DNA of 64,000 nt from Rhodococcus sp. UNC23MFCrub1.1 (GCF_000686025.1 NZ_JMLQ01000002.1:372001-436000); one strand, 5' to 3'; shown: positions 54,444-63,498, counted from the stretch's first letter. Translations and numbers: made by a program. The notes: generated by a model from the sequence alone, not told the origin.

Positions 54444-55525
54444 AGCGTGCGTCTTGTCGTCGTGGTGTCACGCGGTGCTGCGATGGGCATGACCAGAGTG
54501 GTCAAGTCGCCTCGGTCTGCAGAGCGCACAGTGGCGGGCTGTTCGGGCTCACGGAAATCGAGTAGTGCGTCAGTGCCGACGGCGGTGCTGATGGCCGGGT
54601 AGAGAGTGGTCATCTCGAACCAGGCGTCGACCGTGCACCCGCTCACACGGGCCGGAATTTCGATGTCCGGGAGCAAGTCACCATGGACCACGAGGTTGTT
54701 GTCGTTCGTGGACAACCGAACTCGATCGCTCGATCGTTGTTCGAGAGCATGCAGGAGCGCTGCTGTGGGGACCTCGACGCGACTGGTCACCGCCGGCAGT
54801 GAGTCGAGCATCGATCGGTAGTCGGGGAACGGCTCGGACACGAACCTCCAGTGACGATCATCGCGGTCTGTCAGTCGCAACGTCATACCGCGATCGGTGA
54901 CATCCACGTTCACCGACGAGGTACGGCGCAAGTCGCCGAGGCACTGTCGCAAGTCATCGCCGTTCACCGTCGCCGCCCAGGCCGCCGCACTGTCGACGTG
55001 GCTCACGAGGGTGCGTGTCGACAGGCGGTAGCGGTCGCTGGCGGTCACTGTCAGAACTCCGGGCCCAGCTTCGACGTGAACGCCACCGAGCACTGCGATG
55101 TCCGGATCATCGACGGTGGCGGTGAGAATCTGTTCGACTGCAGAGGCCAGCACCGGCCCGCTCAGTCGGGCGATCTGCCGCCCGGATCGACCATTCAGCG
55201 TGCTCGTGATGGCAGCCGCCTGCTGCCGCACCGACTCGGCCTCACGCATCACCGTGGTGACGTGATCATCGACCGAGCGAATCGCGTCGTCAACGTCCGC
55301 GTCGAGGGTGGACTTCACAGCAGGAAGAGACATGCCGATCTCGCGCAGTTGTCGAAGCAGGACCGCCCGCGCGAGCTGGTCCTCGCGATAGAGGCGATAC
55401 CCGGTCACGGGGTCCACCTCTGCCGGCAGCAGCGATCCTGAATCGGCGTAGAAGCGCAGGGCGCTCGCCGTCAGGCCGCACCGTTGCGCGAACGACCCGA
55501 TGGACATCAACTCGGCATCTGACAC
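54440..55525 (-). CDS. MerR-type DNA-binding domain fused to DNA polymerase III beta-clamp-like domains
   Basis: This is a 361-residue protein. Residues 6-75 are a MerR winged helix (SIGSFAQRCGLTASALRFYADSG, VTGYRLYREDQLARA), followed by a coiled-coil to about 115. The remainder resembles two of the three DnaN domains. It has GVLTVTASDRYRLSTRTL (as in the clamp TDRYRLA motif), EPFPDYRSML, VEVPTAALLHALEQ...VRLSTNDNNLVVHG, and ends with the clamp-like C-terminal strand TTLVMPIAAPR. Clamp domain I appears replaced by the MerR part. Normal dnaN is a separate essential gene elsewhere, so this is a paralogue with a regulatory or DNA-tethering role. Function unknown; the domain assignment is by motif reading. 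Confidence 0.8.
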   Translation of the reverse strand: MSDAELMSIGSFAQRCGLTASALRFYADSGSLLPAEVDPVTGYRLYREDQLARAVLLRQLREIGMSLPAVKSTLDADVDDAIRSVDDHVTTVMREAESVRQQAAAITSTLNGRSGRQIARLSGPVLASAVEQILTATVDDPDIAVLGGVHVEAGPGVLTVTASDRYRLSTRTLVSHVDSAAAWAATVNGDDLRQCLGDLRRTSSVNVDVTDRGMTLRLTDRDDRHWRFVSEPFPDYRSMLDSLPAVTSRVEVPTAALLHALEQRSSDRVRLSTNDNNLVVHGDLLPDIEIPARVSGCTVDAWFEMTTLYPAISTAVGTDALLDFREPEQPATVRSADRGDLTTLVMPIAAPRDTTTTRRTL

Positions 55526-55618
55526 CCCGACAGCATGCAGCTTCGACCTATCATGAAGGTCAACCGCGTGTGCCGACTACCGCTGGTTGGTGGCCGGAAG
55601 AGCTGCCGTGATGTCCGA

Positions 55619-56968
55619 TCACCCCTGGCGCGCCTTCACCGTGTCGAGGTCGTCGGCCTCGACGTCGATCGAGTCGGCGGCAGCGTATTTCGCACCCCGG
55701 TAAGTCGATTGTCGGATGGTTGCCAAGGTCACCAAGCCGACGAGCGCAGCCCCGATCACGAAGAACGCGGGAGATACAGCGTTTCCGGTCCGGTCGATCA
55801 GCCACGTGGCAATGTAGGCCGCTGTTCCACCGGTGGCGATGGTAGCGATGTTGAAACCCAGTGCGACGCCGGTGAGTCGGACACGCGAGGTGAACAAGGA
55901 CGGGAAGAGTGGTGCCGTCGAGGTCTGGATGAGCGGTGTGCCCAAGGCGAAGAACCCGAATGCGATGGCAGCCACCACCAGCCCGTGTCCGCTCATCATG
56001 GACATGGCGGGGTATGCCAGTACCGCCGACGCGACCAGGCCCGCCAGGAGAATCTTCTTGCTGCCGAACCGGTCGACGAGCAGGCCGGATACCGGCATCG
56101 ACAGGGCGACCAGAACGATCACGAGCGCGGCAGTCCAGGTTACTGCCGTCTGACTGAATCCCCCTTCTCGAACGAGGTGGATTCCGACGTACGTCAGGAC
56201 CATGTAGCCGGTGGCGTTCTGTGCGACACCGAGCCCGAAGACCTGCAGGACCTGACGGGGGTGGCTTCGCATCAGTTCGCTGAGTGGAGCTTTGGAGATG
56301 TCATCGCGCGCGGCCGAGCGCTCGAATTCAGGTGTGTCCTCGATTCGGCTACGCAGCCAAAGGCAGATGAGCAACAGCGGTAGGCCGAGGAGGAATGGGA
56401 TGCGCCAACCCCAACTGGTCATCTGTTCAGTCGACGTCAACGCCGACGTCGTGGCCACTGCGACCGCAGCGAGAGCGAATCCGCTGTTGCTGCCGAGGGC
56501 GACGAACGACGCTCCCAGACCCTTCCGCTTCGGGCCGACGGTCTCATAGACGTACGTGAGGGCGCCTCCCAGTTCACCCCCGGCCGAGAAGCCCTGCACG
56601 AGACGTGCAACGACCAGGAGTGCCGGGGCGAGGACACCCGCCGTCTCGTAGGTCGGCAGTAGAGCCATCAAGGCAGTGCCGATACCCATCAGGACGACCG
56701 AGACGACGAGCGCTCGTTTGCGGCCGTGTCGGTCGCCGAGACGGCCGAAGAACAGTCCGCCGATCGGCCTCATCAAGTAGGCGGATGCGAACACTGCCAG
56801 GCTGGCCAGTAGCGACGCGGTGGGGTCGTCGCCGGGAAAGAACAGCGGGCTGACCACCACGGCGAGATAGGCATAGACGGTGAGGTCGTAGTACTCGACG
56901 ATCGTGCCTGCTGCTGCAGCGATGACGCCTCGACGTCGAGTCCGATCGATGGTGCGGGGACTGGCCAC
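55619..56968 (-). CDS. MFS transporter, metabolite:H+ symporter (MHS) type
   Basis: This 449-residue protein has twelve hydrophobic segments. MHS-family features include AAAAGTIVEYYDLTVYAYLAVV at helix 1, LMRPIGGLFFGRLGDRHGRKRALV between helices 2 and 3, and ARLVQGFSAGGELGGA in helix 4. MHS transporters import carboxylates such as shikimate, ketoglutarate or aromatic acids. The AAACATGTACAGCTTTTGAC motif lies upstream at 57065 and recurs before the acyl-CoA ligase operon, so it probably imports that operon's substrate. Confidence 0.88.
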   Translation of the reverse strand: MASPRTIDRTRRRGVIAAAAGTIVEYYDLTVYAYLAVVVSPLFFPGDDPTASLLASLAVFASAYLMRPIGGLFFGRLGDRHGRKRALVVSVVLMGIGTALMALLPTYETAGVLAPALLVVARLVQGFSAGGELGGALTYVYETVGPKRKGLGASFVALGSNSGFALAAVAVATTSALTSTEQMTSWGWRIPFLLGLPLLLICLWLRSRIEDTPEFERSAARDDISKAPLSELMRSHPRQVLQVFGLGVAQNATGYMVLTYVGIHLVREGGFSQTAVTWTAALVIVLVALSMPVSGLLVDRFGSKKILLAGLVASAVLAYPAMSMMSGHGLVVAAIAFGFFALGTPLIQTSTAPLFPSLFTSRVRLTGVALGFNIATIATGGTAAYIATWLIDRTGNAVSPAFFVIGAALVGLVTLATIRQSTYRGAKYAAADSIDVEADDLDTVKARQG

Positions 56969-57064
56969 ATCCGGCTCCGGTTCTGTGCGGGCGCGCTGTC
57001 ACTGGGTGATCGGCCGCGGGGAGACCGGTATGTGCGCGCCCTCGAACCATACGACTGCACGTAG

Positions 57065-57084
57065 AAACATGTACAGCTTTTGAC
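57065..57084. promoter_or_regulatory. Candidate GntR operator upstream of the MFS gene
   Basis: AAACATGTACAGCTTTTGAC. It is 19 of 20 bases identical, in inverse orientation, to the motif at 57927-57946. Confidence 0.65.
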
Positions 57085-57097
57085 CTGAGATCGTCAA

Positions 57098-57892
57098 TCA
57101 AAGCTGCCAGTGAACGGGCTGCGCGATCACACGGCTCAACCAGCGCCTGTAGTACCGGGCCGAATCGGTCACGAACGTACTCATCGCCCGCCCGGCTGCG
57201 TCGGCATCGCCCAGGGCCAGGGCATCGAGGATGATCTGCTGGGCGTCGATGGCCGCGCGTCGTGTTGCGAGCGGGTGCTCGGTGGGCTCGGCATCCCGTA
57301 CGAGCAGCCACAGCGTCTCCATCACGATGCGAAATGCCGCGTTGCCGGCCGCCTTGTACAGCGTGGTCTGGAAGAGCGCGTTCTGCTCCTGGAAGTTCTC
57401 GTAGTCGCGGGGATCGGTTCGCATGCTGTCGAGGGCTTGCTGCATCTCGTCGAGCTGGGAGGGCGAGGCGTTCTCCGCAGCTTGCCGGGCCACGAGAGGT
57501 TCCAAAGTGAGTCGAACGTCGATGACGTCGGAGATCGTCGCTCCTTCGAGCTGAAGGAACAGCTTGAATGTGTTGCCCAGCGAGTCGTACCGAGGTCGCG
57601 CCGCCGTGGGCCCACCCCCGACACCAGGCTTGATGGTGATGAGGTCTCGGCTCTCGAGCAGTCGCAGTGCCTCACGGACAGTTGTCCGCGCCACGCCGTA
57701 CTCCGCCATCATCTCTTTCTCTGTCGGCAGGCGTTGCCCCTCGTCGATACCGCCGCCGAGAATCTGGTCGGCGATCACGTTCGCGACCCGCTCGGACATC
57801 TTCCTGGGTCTGGCCGCAGGAGTTCTTCTCGGTACGCGTTCACCCTGGTCGTCGGTCACTGCGCAATGCCATGTGGGCGCCAGAGGTCGCAT
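57098..57892 (-). CDS. GntR/FadR-family transcriptional regulator
   Basis: This protein of up to 264 residues has a winged helix (GGIDEGQRLPTEKEMMAEYGVARTTVREALRLLESRDLITI, about residues 46-87) and a C-terminal FCD domain (VRLTLEPLVARQAAE, QEQNALFQTTLYKAAGN). The start is uncertain; ATG 57892 has no clear ribosome-binding site and the first 30 residues look unstructured. It lies between the MFS gene and the divergent acyl-CoA ligase operon. It probably acts at the two 20-base motifs flanking it, with an acyl-CoA or free acid as effector. Confidence 0.85.
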   Translation of the reverse strand: MRPLAPTWHCAVTDDQGERVPRRTPAARPRKMSERVANVIADQILGGGIDEGQRLPTEKEMMAEYGVARTTVREALRLLESRDLITIKPGVGGGPTAARPRYDSLGNTFKLFLQLEGATISDVIDVRLTLEPLVARQAAENASPSQLDEMQQALDSMRTDPRDYENFQEQNALFQTTLYKAAGNAAFRIVMETLWLLVRDAEPTEHPLATRRAAIDAQQIILDALALGDADAAGRAMSTFVTDSARYYRRWLSRVIAQPVHWQL

Positions 57893-57926
57893 GAACTCAT
57901 GCGATCACGATACGTGAGCGCAAAGC

Positions 57927-57946
57927 GTCAAATGCTGTACATGTTT
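57927..57946. promoter_or_regulatory. Candidate GntR operator at the ligase/regulator divergent promoter
   Basis: The minus strand reads AAACATGTACAGCATTTGAC, matching the 57065 site at 19 of 20 positions; 54 bases before the ligase start. Confidence 0.65.
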
Positions 57947-58000
57947 AATCGATCGGGATAGCGTCTGGAGTGACCGCACTGCCGACTACGGAGGTCCACC

Positions 58001-59632
58001 ATGCAACCGACACGGCTCCCGGCCGACGAGCTGGTGCGCCAGTATCGAGCTCGCGGGCACTGGAGCGACGACACGGTCGGCAGTCTCCTGACCCGGTGCG
58101 CGGCCGACCGCCCCGACGCTCTCGCGGTAGTGGACGGTGACCGGCGGTCGACCTTCGGCGACATCGAGCGGGACGCGTCCCGTCTCGCCCTGTCGTTGCA
58201 GCGGCTCGGGGTCAGCCGTGACTCCGTGGTGTCCTTCCAGCTGCCGAACTGTGTCGAGGCGGTGATCGTCTTCCATGCCGTGATGAAACTCGGTGCAGTG
58301 GCGAATCCGATCGTTCCGATCTATCGCGAACAAGAGGTGAGCTTCATCCTCGACCAGTCGGGGGCAGCAGTCGTCTTCGTGATGGACTCTCGTGGCAACC
58401 GCGACGTCGAGTCCATGTACTCGTCGCCGATCTTCGCCGCCGTCGATGTGGTCGTCGTGGGTTCGGCGCGCTGGAACGACATGATCACGGTGACCGACGT
58501 CGAGGTGGAGGTGGAGGGCGTGGGCGTCGACCCCGACGACGTGTGCCTGCTGTTGTACACATCGGGAACCACCGCCGAGCCCAAGGGTGTCTTGCACAGC
58601 CACAACACTTTGGTCTTCGAGAACCGGTCGATGGTCGACTGGTTCGGACTCGGCCCCGACGACGTCGTCTTCAATCCCTCGCCGGTGACGCATGTGACCG
58701 GTATCAATTGCGCCCTTACCCTGCCGTTCCTGCTCGGAATCCCTGTCGTACTGCAGGATCGGTGGGATTCCGATGTCGCGCTCGCCCGAATTCTCGCGGA
58801 GCGCGCCTCGTTCATGATCTTCTCTACCCCGTTTCTGAGGGGTCTGGTGAATGCCGCGACACGGGCGAACACCTCGACTCCGTCAGTTCGATATGTCGTG
58901 TGCGGTGGCGCCGACATTCCCGACTCGCTCGCTACAGCTGCGACGGACACGCTCGGTACTACTGTCCGGATGTTCGGCGCAACGGAGGGCCCGTCTGCCA
59001 CTTGTTCCACATCGTCCGATTCCCTGCATGCCCGCACGCGGAGCGACGGTCGTCCCATAGCTCCGACCGACGTTCTGGTGGACGGGACCGATCGGTCGTC
59101 CTCGGTCGGCGAGATCGTTTGGCGCGGACCCGACACGTTCTTGGGGTACTTGGACGCGTCTCTGAACGAGGCTGCGTTCACTCTGGACGGGTTCTTCCGT
59201 ACGGGTGACTTGGGGCGCTTCGACGACGACGGGTACCTCCACGTCGTCGGACGTATCAAGGACATCATCAATCGGTCCGGGGAGAAGATCAGCGCGTACT
59301 CCGTGGAATCCCTGCTCTCGCAGCATCCGCACGTGTCGGAGGTGGCGATCGTTGCCGGTCCCGACCCCGTGACGGGAGAGCGCGGCTGTGCCTTCGTGGT
59401 TCCCGAGGCCGGCACGAGCATCGATCTCGCCGAGGTCCAGGCATTTCTCGAGTCCCACAAGATCGCTCGTCAGCGATTTCCGGAGAGCGTCTTCGTCGTG
59501 GATTCACTGCCGAAGACGCCTAGTGGGAAGGTTCAGAAGTTCGCTCTGCGGGAATGGACTCGCGACAGAGCCGAGGTTCCCCGTCACATGGCAGGCATCA
59601 CCATCGCTGCGTCGTACGAGGTCGACCGGTGA
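58001..59632 (+). CDS. Acyl-CoA synthetase/ligase (cyclohexanecarboxylate-CoA ligase-like)
   Basis: This 543-residue adenylate-forming enzyme has P-loop LLLYTSGTTAEPKGVLHSH, VRMFGATEGPSA (adenine site), FFRTGDLGRFDDDGYLHVVGRIKDIINRSGEKIS (hinge) and the C-terminal Lys in LPKTPSGKVQKFALRE. It activates a carboxylic acid to its CoA thioester using ATP. The overall pattern recalls AliA-type ligases, but the substrate is not certain. ATG 58001 follows GGAGG. First gene of an operon with hydratase and two dehydrogenases. Confidence 0.87.
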   Translation: MQPTRLPADELVRQYRARGHWSDDTVGSLLTRCAADRPDALAVVDGDRRSTFGDIERDASRLALSLQRLGVSRDSVVSFQLPNCVEAVIVFHAVMKLGAVANPIVPIYREQEVSFILDQSGAAVVFVMDSRGNRDVESMYSSPIFAAVDVVVVGSARWNDMITVTDVEVEVEGVGVDPDDVCLLLYTSGTTAEPKGVLHSHNTLVFENRSMVDWFGLGPDDVVFNPSPVTHVTGINCALTLPFLLGIPVVLQDRWDSDVALARILAERASFMIFSTPFLRGLVNAATRANTSTPSVRYVVCGGADIPDSLATAATDTLGTTVRMFGATEGPSATCSTSSDSLHARTRSDGRPIAPTDVLVDGTDRSSSVGEIVWRGPDTFLGYLDASLNEAAFTLDGFFRTGDLGRFDDDGYLHVVGRIKDIINRSGEKISAYSVESLLSQHPHVSEVAIVAGPDPVTGERGCAFVVPEAGTSIDLAEVQAFLESHKIARQRFPESVFVVDSLPKTPSGKVQKFALREWTRDRAEVPRHMAGITIAASYEVDR

Positions 59633-60393
59633 CCGCGAGCATCGCTGTCAGCCACCCCGAGTCCGGCGTCGCCCTCGTCGAACTGTCTCGCGGCAAGGTG
59701 AACGCACTCGACAGCGCGATGTACAGAGAACTGGCCGACGTATTCGAAGAATTGTCCGACCGTGTGGACACCACGGTTGTGGTTCTGACCGGTAAGGGCA
59801 AGAACTTCTGCGGTGGAAACGATCTGCACGAATTCCAGAGCATGTCCGCGGAGAACGGTGACCGGCGTATGCGAGAGATACGCCGTGGGCTCTTCTCCGT
59901 GATGGATTGCGCTGTGCCCGTGGTCGCTGCTGTCAATGGCGCAGCCCTCGGAAGTGGCTTGGGACTGACCGCCGTATGCGACGTCGTCGTCGCCTCCGAC
60001 CGTGCGGTGTTCGGCCTACCGGAAATGAATGTCGGCGTTCTCGGAGGTGGGCGATTCGCCGCGCGCATGTTGCCGCAACAGGCCGTGCGGCGACTGTTCT
60101 TCACGGCGGAGCCGGTCGGCGCAGCGACCATGCGTGACTGGGGCGCTCCCATCGAAGTGGTTCCGGAATCGGAATTGCTGAACGTGGCGATGATGCGAGC
60201 ACGGTCGATCGCAGCCAAGAACCGATACGCCGTGACGCTCGCCAAACAGTCCCTGAACGGGTGCGAATCTCTCGATCTGAAGAGGGGCTACGAGCTCGAG
60301 CAGAGCTTCACCGTCCGGCTGGCGGACGACCCGCATGCCAAGGCCGCGGTCGATGCCCGGATCGAGCAACTTGCACGAAAGGATCGGTCGTGA
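59629..60393 (+). CDS. Enoyl-CoA hydratase/isomerase family protein
   Basis: This 254-residue crotonase-fold protein has ELSRGKVNALDSAM, the CoA/oxyanion loop GKGKNFCGGNDLHEF, VAAVNGAALGSGLGLTAVCDVVVASD and GLPEMNVGVLGGG. Of the two crotonase acidic residues, the Glu in LPEMNVG is present, while the usual first Glu position falls in GSGLGL and lacks an acid. Plain hydration may therefore not be its reaction. It overlaps the ligase and dehydrogenase genes by 4 bases each. Confidence 0.83.
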   Translation: MTASIAVSHPESGVALVELSRGKVNALDSAMYRELADVFEELSDRVDTTVVVLTGKGKNFCGGNDLHEFQSMSAENGDRRMREIRRGLFSVMDCAVPVVAAVNGAALGSGLGLTAVCDVVVASDRAVFGLPEMNVGVLGGGRFAARMLPQQAVRRLFFTAEPVGAATMRDWGAPIEVVPESELLNVAMMRARSIAAKNRYAVTLAKQSLNGCESLDLKRGYELEQSFTVRLADDPHAKAAVDARIEQLARKDRS

Positions 60394-61601
60394 CGACAGA
60401 TGTGCAGTATGAACAGGCGACTCTCGATCAATTCGGTCGGGACTGTGTCGCGTTTCTAGAGGCTCGGGTTCCACGCCGATCGGGCGCGGCCGATGTCGAG
60501 CGGCGCTACGCGATCTTCCACAATCACGATGCCGCAGAGGAGCGTGCGCTCATCGATGCTGCCCGTCGATGGCAGGCAGAGCGGGTTGATGCGGGGTTCG
60601 GTGCGATCACGTGGGATCCGGTGTGGGGCGGACCCGGCCTGTCGGCGAGTCACGAGCGGAACTACGTCGAGCACGAACTCGAGTTCGCGGTCCCCGATCG
60701 TCATGAGATCGTGCTGGTCACTGTCGATCTCGTCGCGCCGACGGTCCACCTTCTCGGGACCGAGAATCAGCGACGACAGTTCGTCCGCTCCTTTCTGCGC
60801 GCCGATCTGCTCTGCTGTCAGCTGTTTTCGGAACCGGGGGCTGGGTCTGATCTGGCTGGGTTGACCACCCGAGCGACGCGTGACGGGGACTCCTGGATCG
60901 TCAACGGTCAGAAAGTGTGGAGCTCGGGTGCGCAGTTCGCAGAGTGGGGACTGCTGATCGCACGAACCGATTCCACTGCCCCCAAGCATCGTGGAATGAC
61001 GGCTTTCCTGGTCCCCATGGATTCGGACGGTATCGACATCCGACCTATCCGACAGATGTCCGGTGGCTCCACGTTCAACGAGGTGTTCCTGGACGGCGTC
61101 GTACTTTCGGACACGCTGCGGCTCGGCGATGTCGGCGACGGTTGGAAGGTTGCACTGACGACATTGGGTTTCGAACGCAACTCGAGCGCCGGCATCGTCG
61201 ATGCCGGAGGAAACGTCCGCGACCTGGCTCGACTCGTGCGGCAGGTCGGTGCTCCAGCAGACCCCCTGACACGGCAGCGCGTGGCCGAAGTAGCTGTCTA
61301 CGAGCGCGCATCCGCGCTCCTCGTCGCCCGGTACGCCGAGCGACGCGAGGATGGCGCCGCTCCCGGTGTCGAGGGGTCGATCGGCAAAATTGTCTGGACC
61401 CAGAACCTGACCCGTATCGGAGAAGCAGCGGCACGAGTGCTCGGTCCGCGCCTTGCGGCGGACACAGGCGAAGCCGACACATTCGCCTGGTCGGAGCACC
61501 TCCTCGGAGCCCCCGGCTACCGCATAGCTGGGGGATCCGACGAGATTCAACGAAACATCATCGGAGAACGAGGGCTCGGCCTACCGCGGGAACCGAGGTG
61601 A
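60390..61601 (+). CDS. Acyl-CoA dehydrogenase, large subunit-like
   Basis: This 403-residue flavoenzyme has CQLFSEPGAGSDLAGLTTRA, WIVNGQKVWSSGAQFAEWGLLIARTD, STFNEVFLDGVVL and C-terminal YRIAGGSDEIQRNIIGERGLGLP. GTG 60390 overlaps the hydratase stop. It is followed 7 bases later by a shorter dehydrogenase-like gene. This pairing is typical of the alpha2beta2 acyl-CoA dehydrogenases that act on ring-containing or branched acyl-CoAs in actinobacteria. The heteromer is an inference. Confidence 0.87.
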   Translation: MTTDVQYEQATLDQFGRDCVAFLEARVPRRSGAADVERRYAIFHNHDAAEERALIDAARRWQAERVDAGFGAITWDPVWGGPGLSASHERNYVEHELEFAVPDRHEIVLVTVDLVAPTVHLLGTENQRRQFVRSFLRADLLCCQLFSEPGAGSDLAGLTTRATRDGDSWIVNGQKVWSSGAQFAEWGLLIARTDSTAPKHRGMTAFLVPMDSDGIDIRPIRQMSGGSTFNEVFLDGVVLSDTLRLGDVGDGWKVALTTLGFERNSSAGIVDAGGNVRDLARLVRQVGAPADPLTRQRVAEVAVYERASALLVARYAERREDGAAPGVEGSIGKIVWTQNLTRIGEAAARVLGPRLAADTGEADTFAWSEHLLGAPGYRIAGGSDEIQRNIIGERGLGLPREPR

Positions 61602-61608
61602 GCACGAC

Positions 61609-62670
61609 ATGACCATGGAATGGACCGTCGAGCAACGCGACATCATGGATGCGGTTCGGCGCGCGCTGTCCGATGCGGCCGACGGCGACTCCTGGAGTGC
61701 ACTGACGACGATGGGTTGCACCGAGATCGGTGTTCCGGAACAGTACGGCGGCGCAGGAGGAACGCTCAAAGACCTGTGCGCGGTCGCTCTCGAACTGGGT
61801 AGGGCACTCGATCCCGGCCCGTTCTTCGCGTCTGCAGTCCTGGCCGGATTGCTCCTGTCCGAACTGGCCCCCGCACCCGACGACCAGATGGGCATTACGC
61901 TCGCCCGACTGGCGACGGGATCCACACGTGTAGCTGTGGCTGGAAACCAGAGTGCACGTGATGGAGTCGTCTGGTCGGACGATGACGAAGGCGTGGTGCT
62001 CAGCGGGCACACTCATTTCGTCATAGGCGGGATGGACGCTGACACCGTGCTGGTCATTGCGACGTCCGACAAGGGTCGCCTCGTGGCGACAGTCGATGCG
62101 ACCGACAACGGTGTCGAGCGGACGGCGATGACGACGTTGGATCTGACGAGACCTATGGCGTCCGTGACGTTCGACGGTGTTCGCCCGACCGAGTGGGTTC
62201 CCGTGGAGGGAACCGGGGCGGTCGACCGAGCCACGGCCGCGATGTGGACCGTACTGGCAGCTGAACAGGTGGGCAGCGCTCGCGCCTGTCTGGACATGTC
62301 CGTCGTCTATGCCAAGACCAGAAAGCAGTTCGGCCGGCCGATCGGTTCTTTTCAGGCAATCAAGCATCGGCTCGTCGATATGTCCATTGCCGTCGAGTTG
62401 GCTGAAGCGGCTGTTCTGGACGCAGCGAACGCGGCGGTGGACCGCGACGAGGCCTCGATGTTCACGGCCGTGTCCATCGCACGGGTGTTGGCATCGCGAG
62501 CGGCGTCGTTCGCCGCAGAGGAATCCATACAGGTTCACGGTGGTATCGGATTCACGTGGGAGCACGTCCTGCATCACTATTTCCGACGCGCGAAGAGCGT
62601 CGAGATGCTGTTCGGATCCATGGACTCCCATCTCGACTACATCGCCGAGGCAGTGCTCGAACAGGCGTGA
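61609..62670 (+). CDS. Acyl-CoA dehydrogenase, small subunit-like
   Basis: This 353-residue protein has YGGAGGTLKDLCAVALELGRALDPGPFFASAVLAG, YAKTRKQFGRPIGSFQAIKHRLVDM and IQVHGGIGFTWEHVLHHYFRRAKS, the pattern of beta subunits of heteromeric acyl-CoA dehydrogenases. The middle domain is shortened relative to the 403-residue partner and lacks the SEPxxGSD loop. ATG 61609 is used; ATG 61615 would remove two residues. Confidence 0.85.
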   Translation: MTMEWTVEQRDIMDAVRRALSDAADGDSWSALTTMGCTEIGVPEQYGGAGGTLKDLCAVALELGRALDPGPFFASAVLAGLLLSELAPAPDDQMGITLARLATGSTRVAVAGNQSARDGVVWSDDDEGVVLSGHTHFVIGGMDADTVLVIATSDKGRLVATVDATDNGVERTAMTTLDLTRPMASVTFDGVRPTEWVPVEGTGAVDRATAAMWTVLAAEQVGSARACLDMSVVYAKTRKQFGRPIGSFQAIKHRLVDMSIAVELAEAAVLDAANAAVDRDEASMFTAVSIARVLASRAASFAAEESIQVHGGIGFTWEHVLHHYFRRAKSVEMLFGSMDSHLDYIAEAVLEQA

Positions 62671-62709
62671 ACGGGAGGGTGCAGCAGCTGACTCGTCCGC
62701 GTGTGCTCG

Positions 62710-63357
62710 CTACTCGATCAACCCAGCGCGGAATGCCGCCAACGCCGCTTCGACTCGGTTGGACACCTGGAGCTTGTGGTTCACCGCAGAGAGGTGCGAC
62801 TTGACCGTCGTCTCCGACATGAACAGGCGCCGTGCGATATCTGGATTCGACGCACCGGTGGCCATGACCGACAGCACTTCTCGCTCTCGTTCGGTAAGCG
62901 CATCCAGCATTGTTGTAGGCCGCGGTGCACGAGTAGACGCGACGATCCGCCGGAGTGACTCTTCGGAGAACAGAGTGTTGCCGGCAGCGACGGCGCGGAT
63001 CGACTGGTGGAACGTCTCCGGTGCCTCCGACTTGCTGAGGAAGCTGTGGGCTCCGGCCTCGATGGCCTGGACCACCAAGTCGTCCACGTCCATCGCCGTC
63101 ATCGCGACGACCTTCGGTGGGTGTGCAGATGCCATCAATGCTCGCGTGGCGTCGAGTCCGTCCACTCGGCGCATCTTCAAGTCCATCAGGACGACGTCGG
63201 GCCGATGAGCAGCGACTGCGGCGGGTACCTCGTCACCGTCCGAGACCGATCCGACCACCACGATATCCGTGGTGGCGGCGAAGATGTCCGCGACGCCGCG
63301 ACGAACGAATGCGTCGTCGTCCACGACGAGAACGGTGATGACCGCATCGGAGTCCAT
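62710..63357 (-). CDS. NarL-type response regulator
   Basis: This 215-residue protein has a receiver domain (VLVVDDDAFVRRG, phospho-Asp in DVVLMDLKMRRVDG, Lys in FLSKSEAPE) and a LuxR helix-turn-helix (LTEREREVLSVMATGASNPDIARRLFMSETTVKSHLSAV). No histidine kinase is adjacent, so it is an orphan here. It is convergent with the dehydrogenase operon and divergent from the riboswitch-controlled SDR gene. Confidence 0.9.
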   Translation of the reverse strand: MDSDAVITVLVVDDDAFVRRGVADIFAATTDIVVVGSVSDGDEVPAAVAAHRPDVVLMDLKMRRVDGLDATRALMASAHPPKVVAMTAMDVDDLVVQAIEAGAHSFLSKSEAPETFHQSIRAVAAGNTLFSEESLRRIVASTRAPRPTTMLDALTEREREVLSVMATGASNPDIARRLFMSETTVKSHLSAVNHKLQVSNRVEAALAAFRAGLIE

Positions 63358-63419
63358 GATGGGTCGACCGTATCGGGTCGCGCCGACACGCCACAGCGGA
63401 TAGGTGTTCTATGGAGTCG

Positions 63420-63495
63420 GACACGGGGTGCCGAACCGAACCGGCTGAGAACACACCCGTCGAACCTGACCAGGTCATGCTGGCGAAGGGATGTC
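63420..63495 (+). ncRNA. TPP riboswitch (THI element)
   Basis: The conserved core is present in order: GGGGTGC (63425-63431), GGCTGAGA (63443-63450), ACCCG then GAACCTGA (63462-63469), and ATGCTGGCGAAGGGA (63477-63491). A closing P1 helix GACA/TGTC spans 63420-63423 and 63492-63495. The AAGGGA at the 3' side of the aptamer is also the ribosome-binding site of ATG 63499, so ligand binding should block translation. Differences from consensus are small (AGGTCATGCT in place of the usual GGGTAATGCC). Confidence 0.9.
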
Positions 63496-63498
63496 GAG

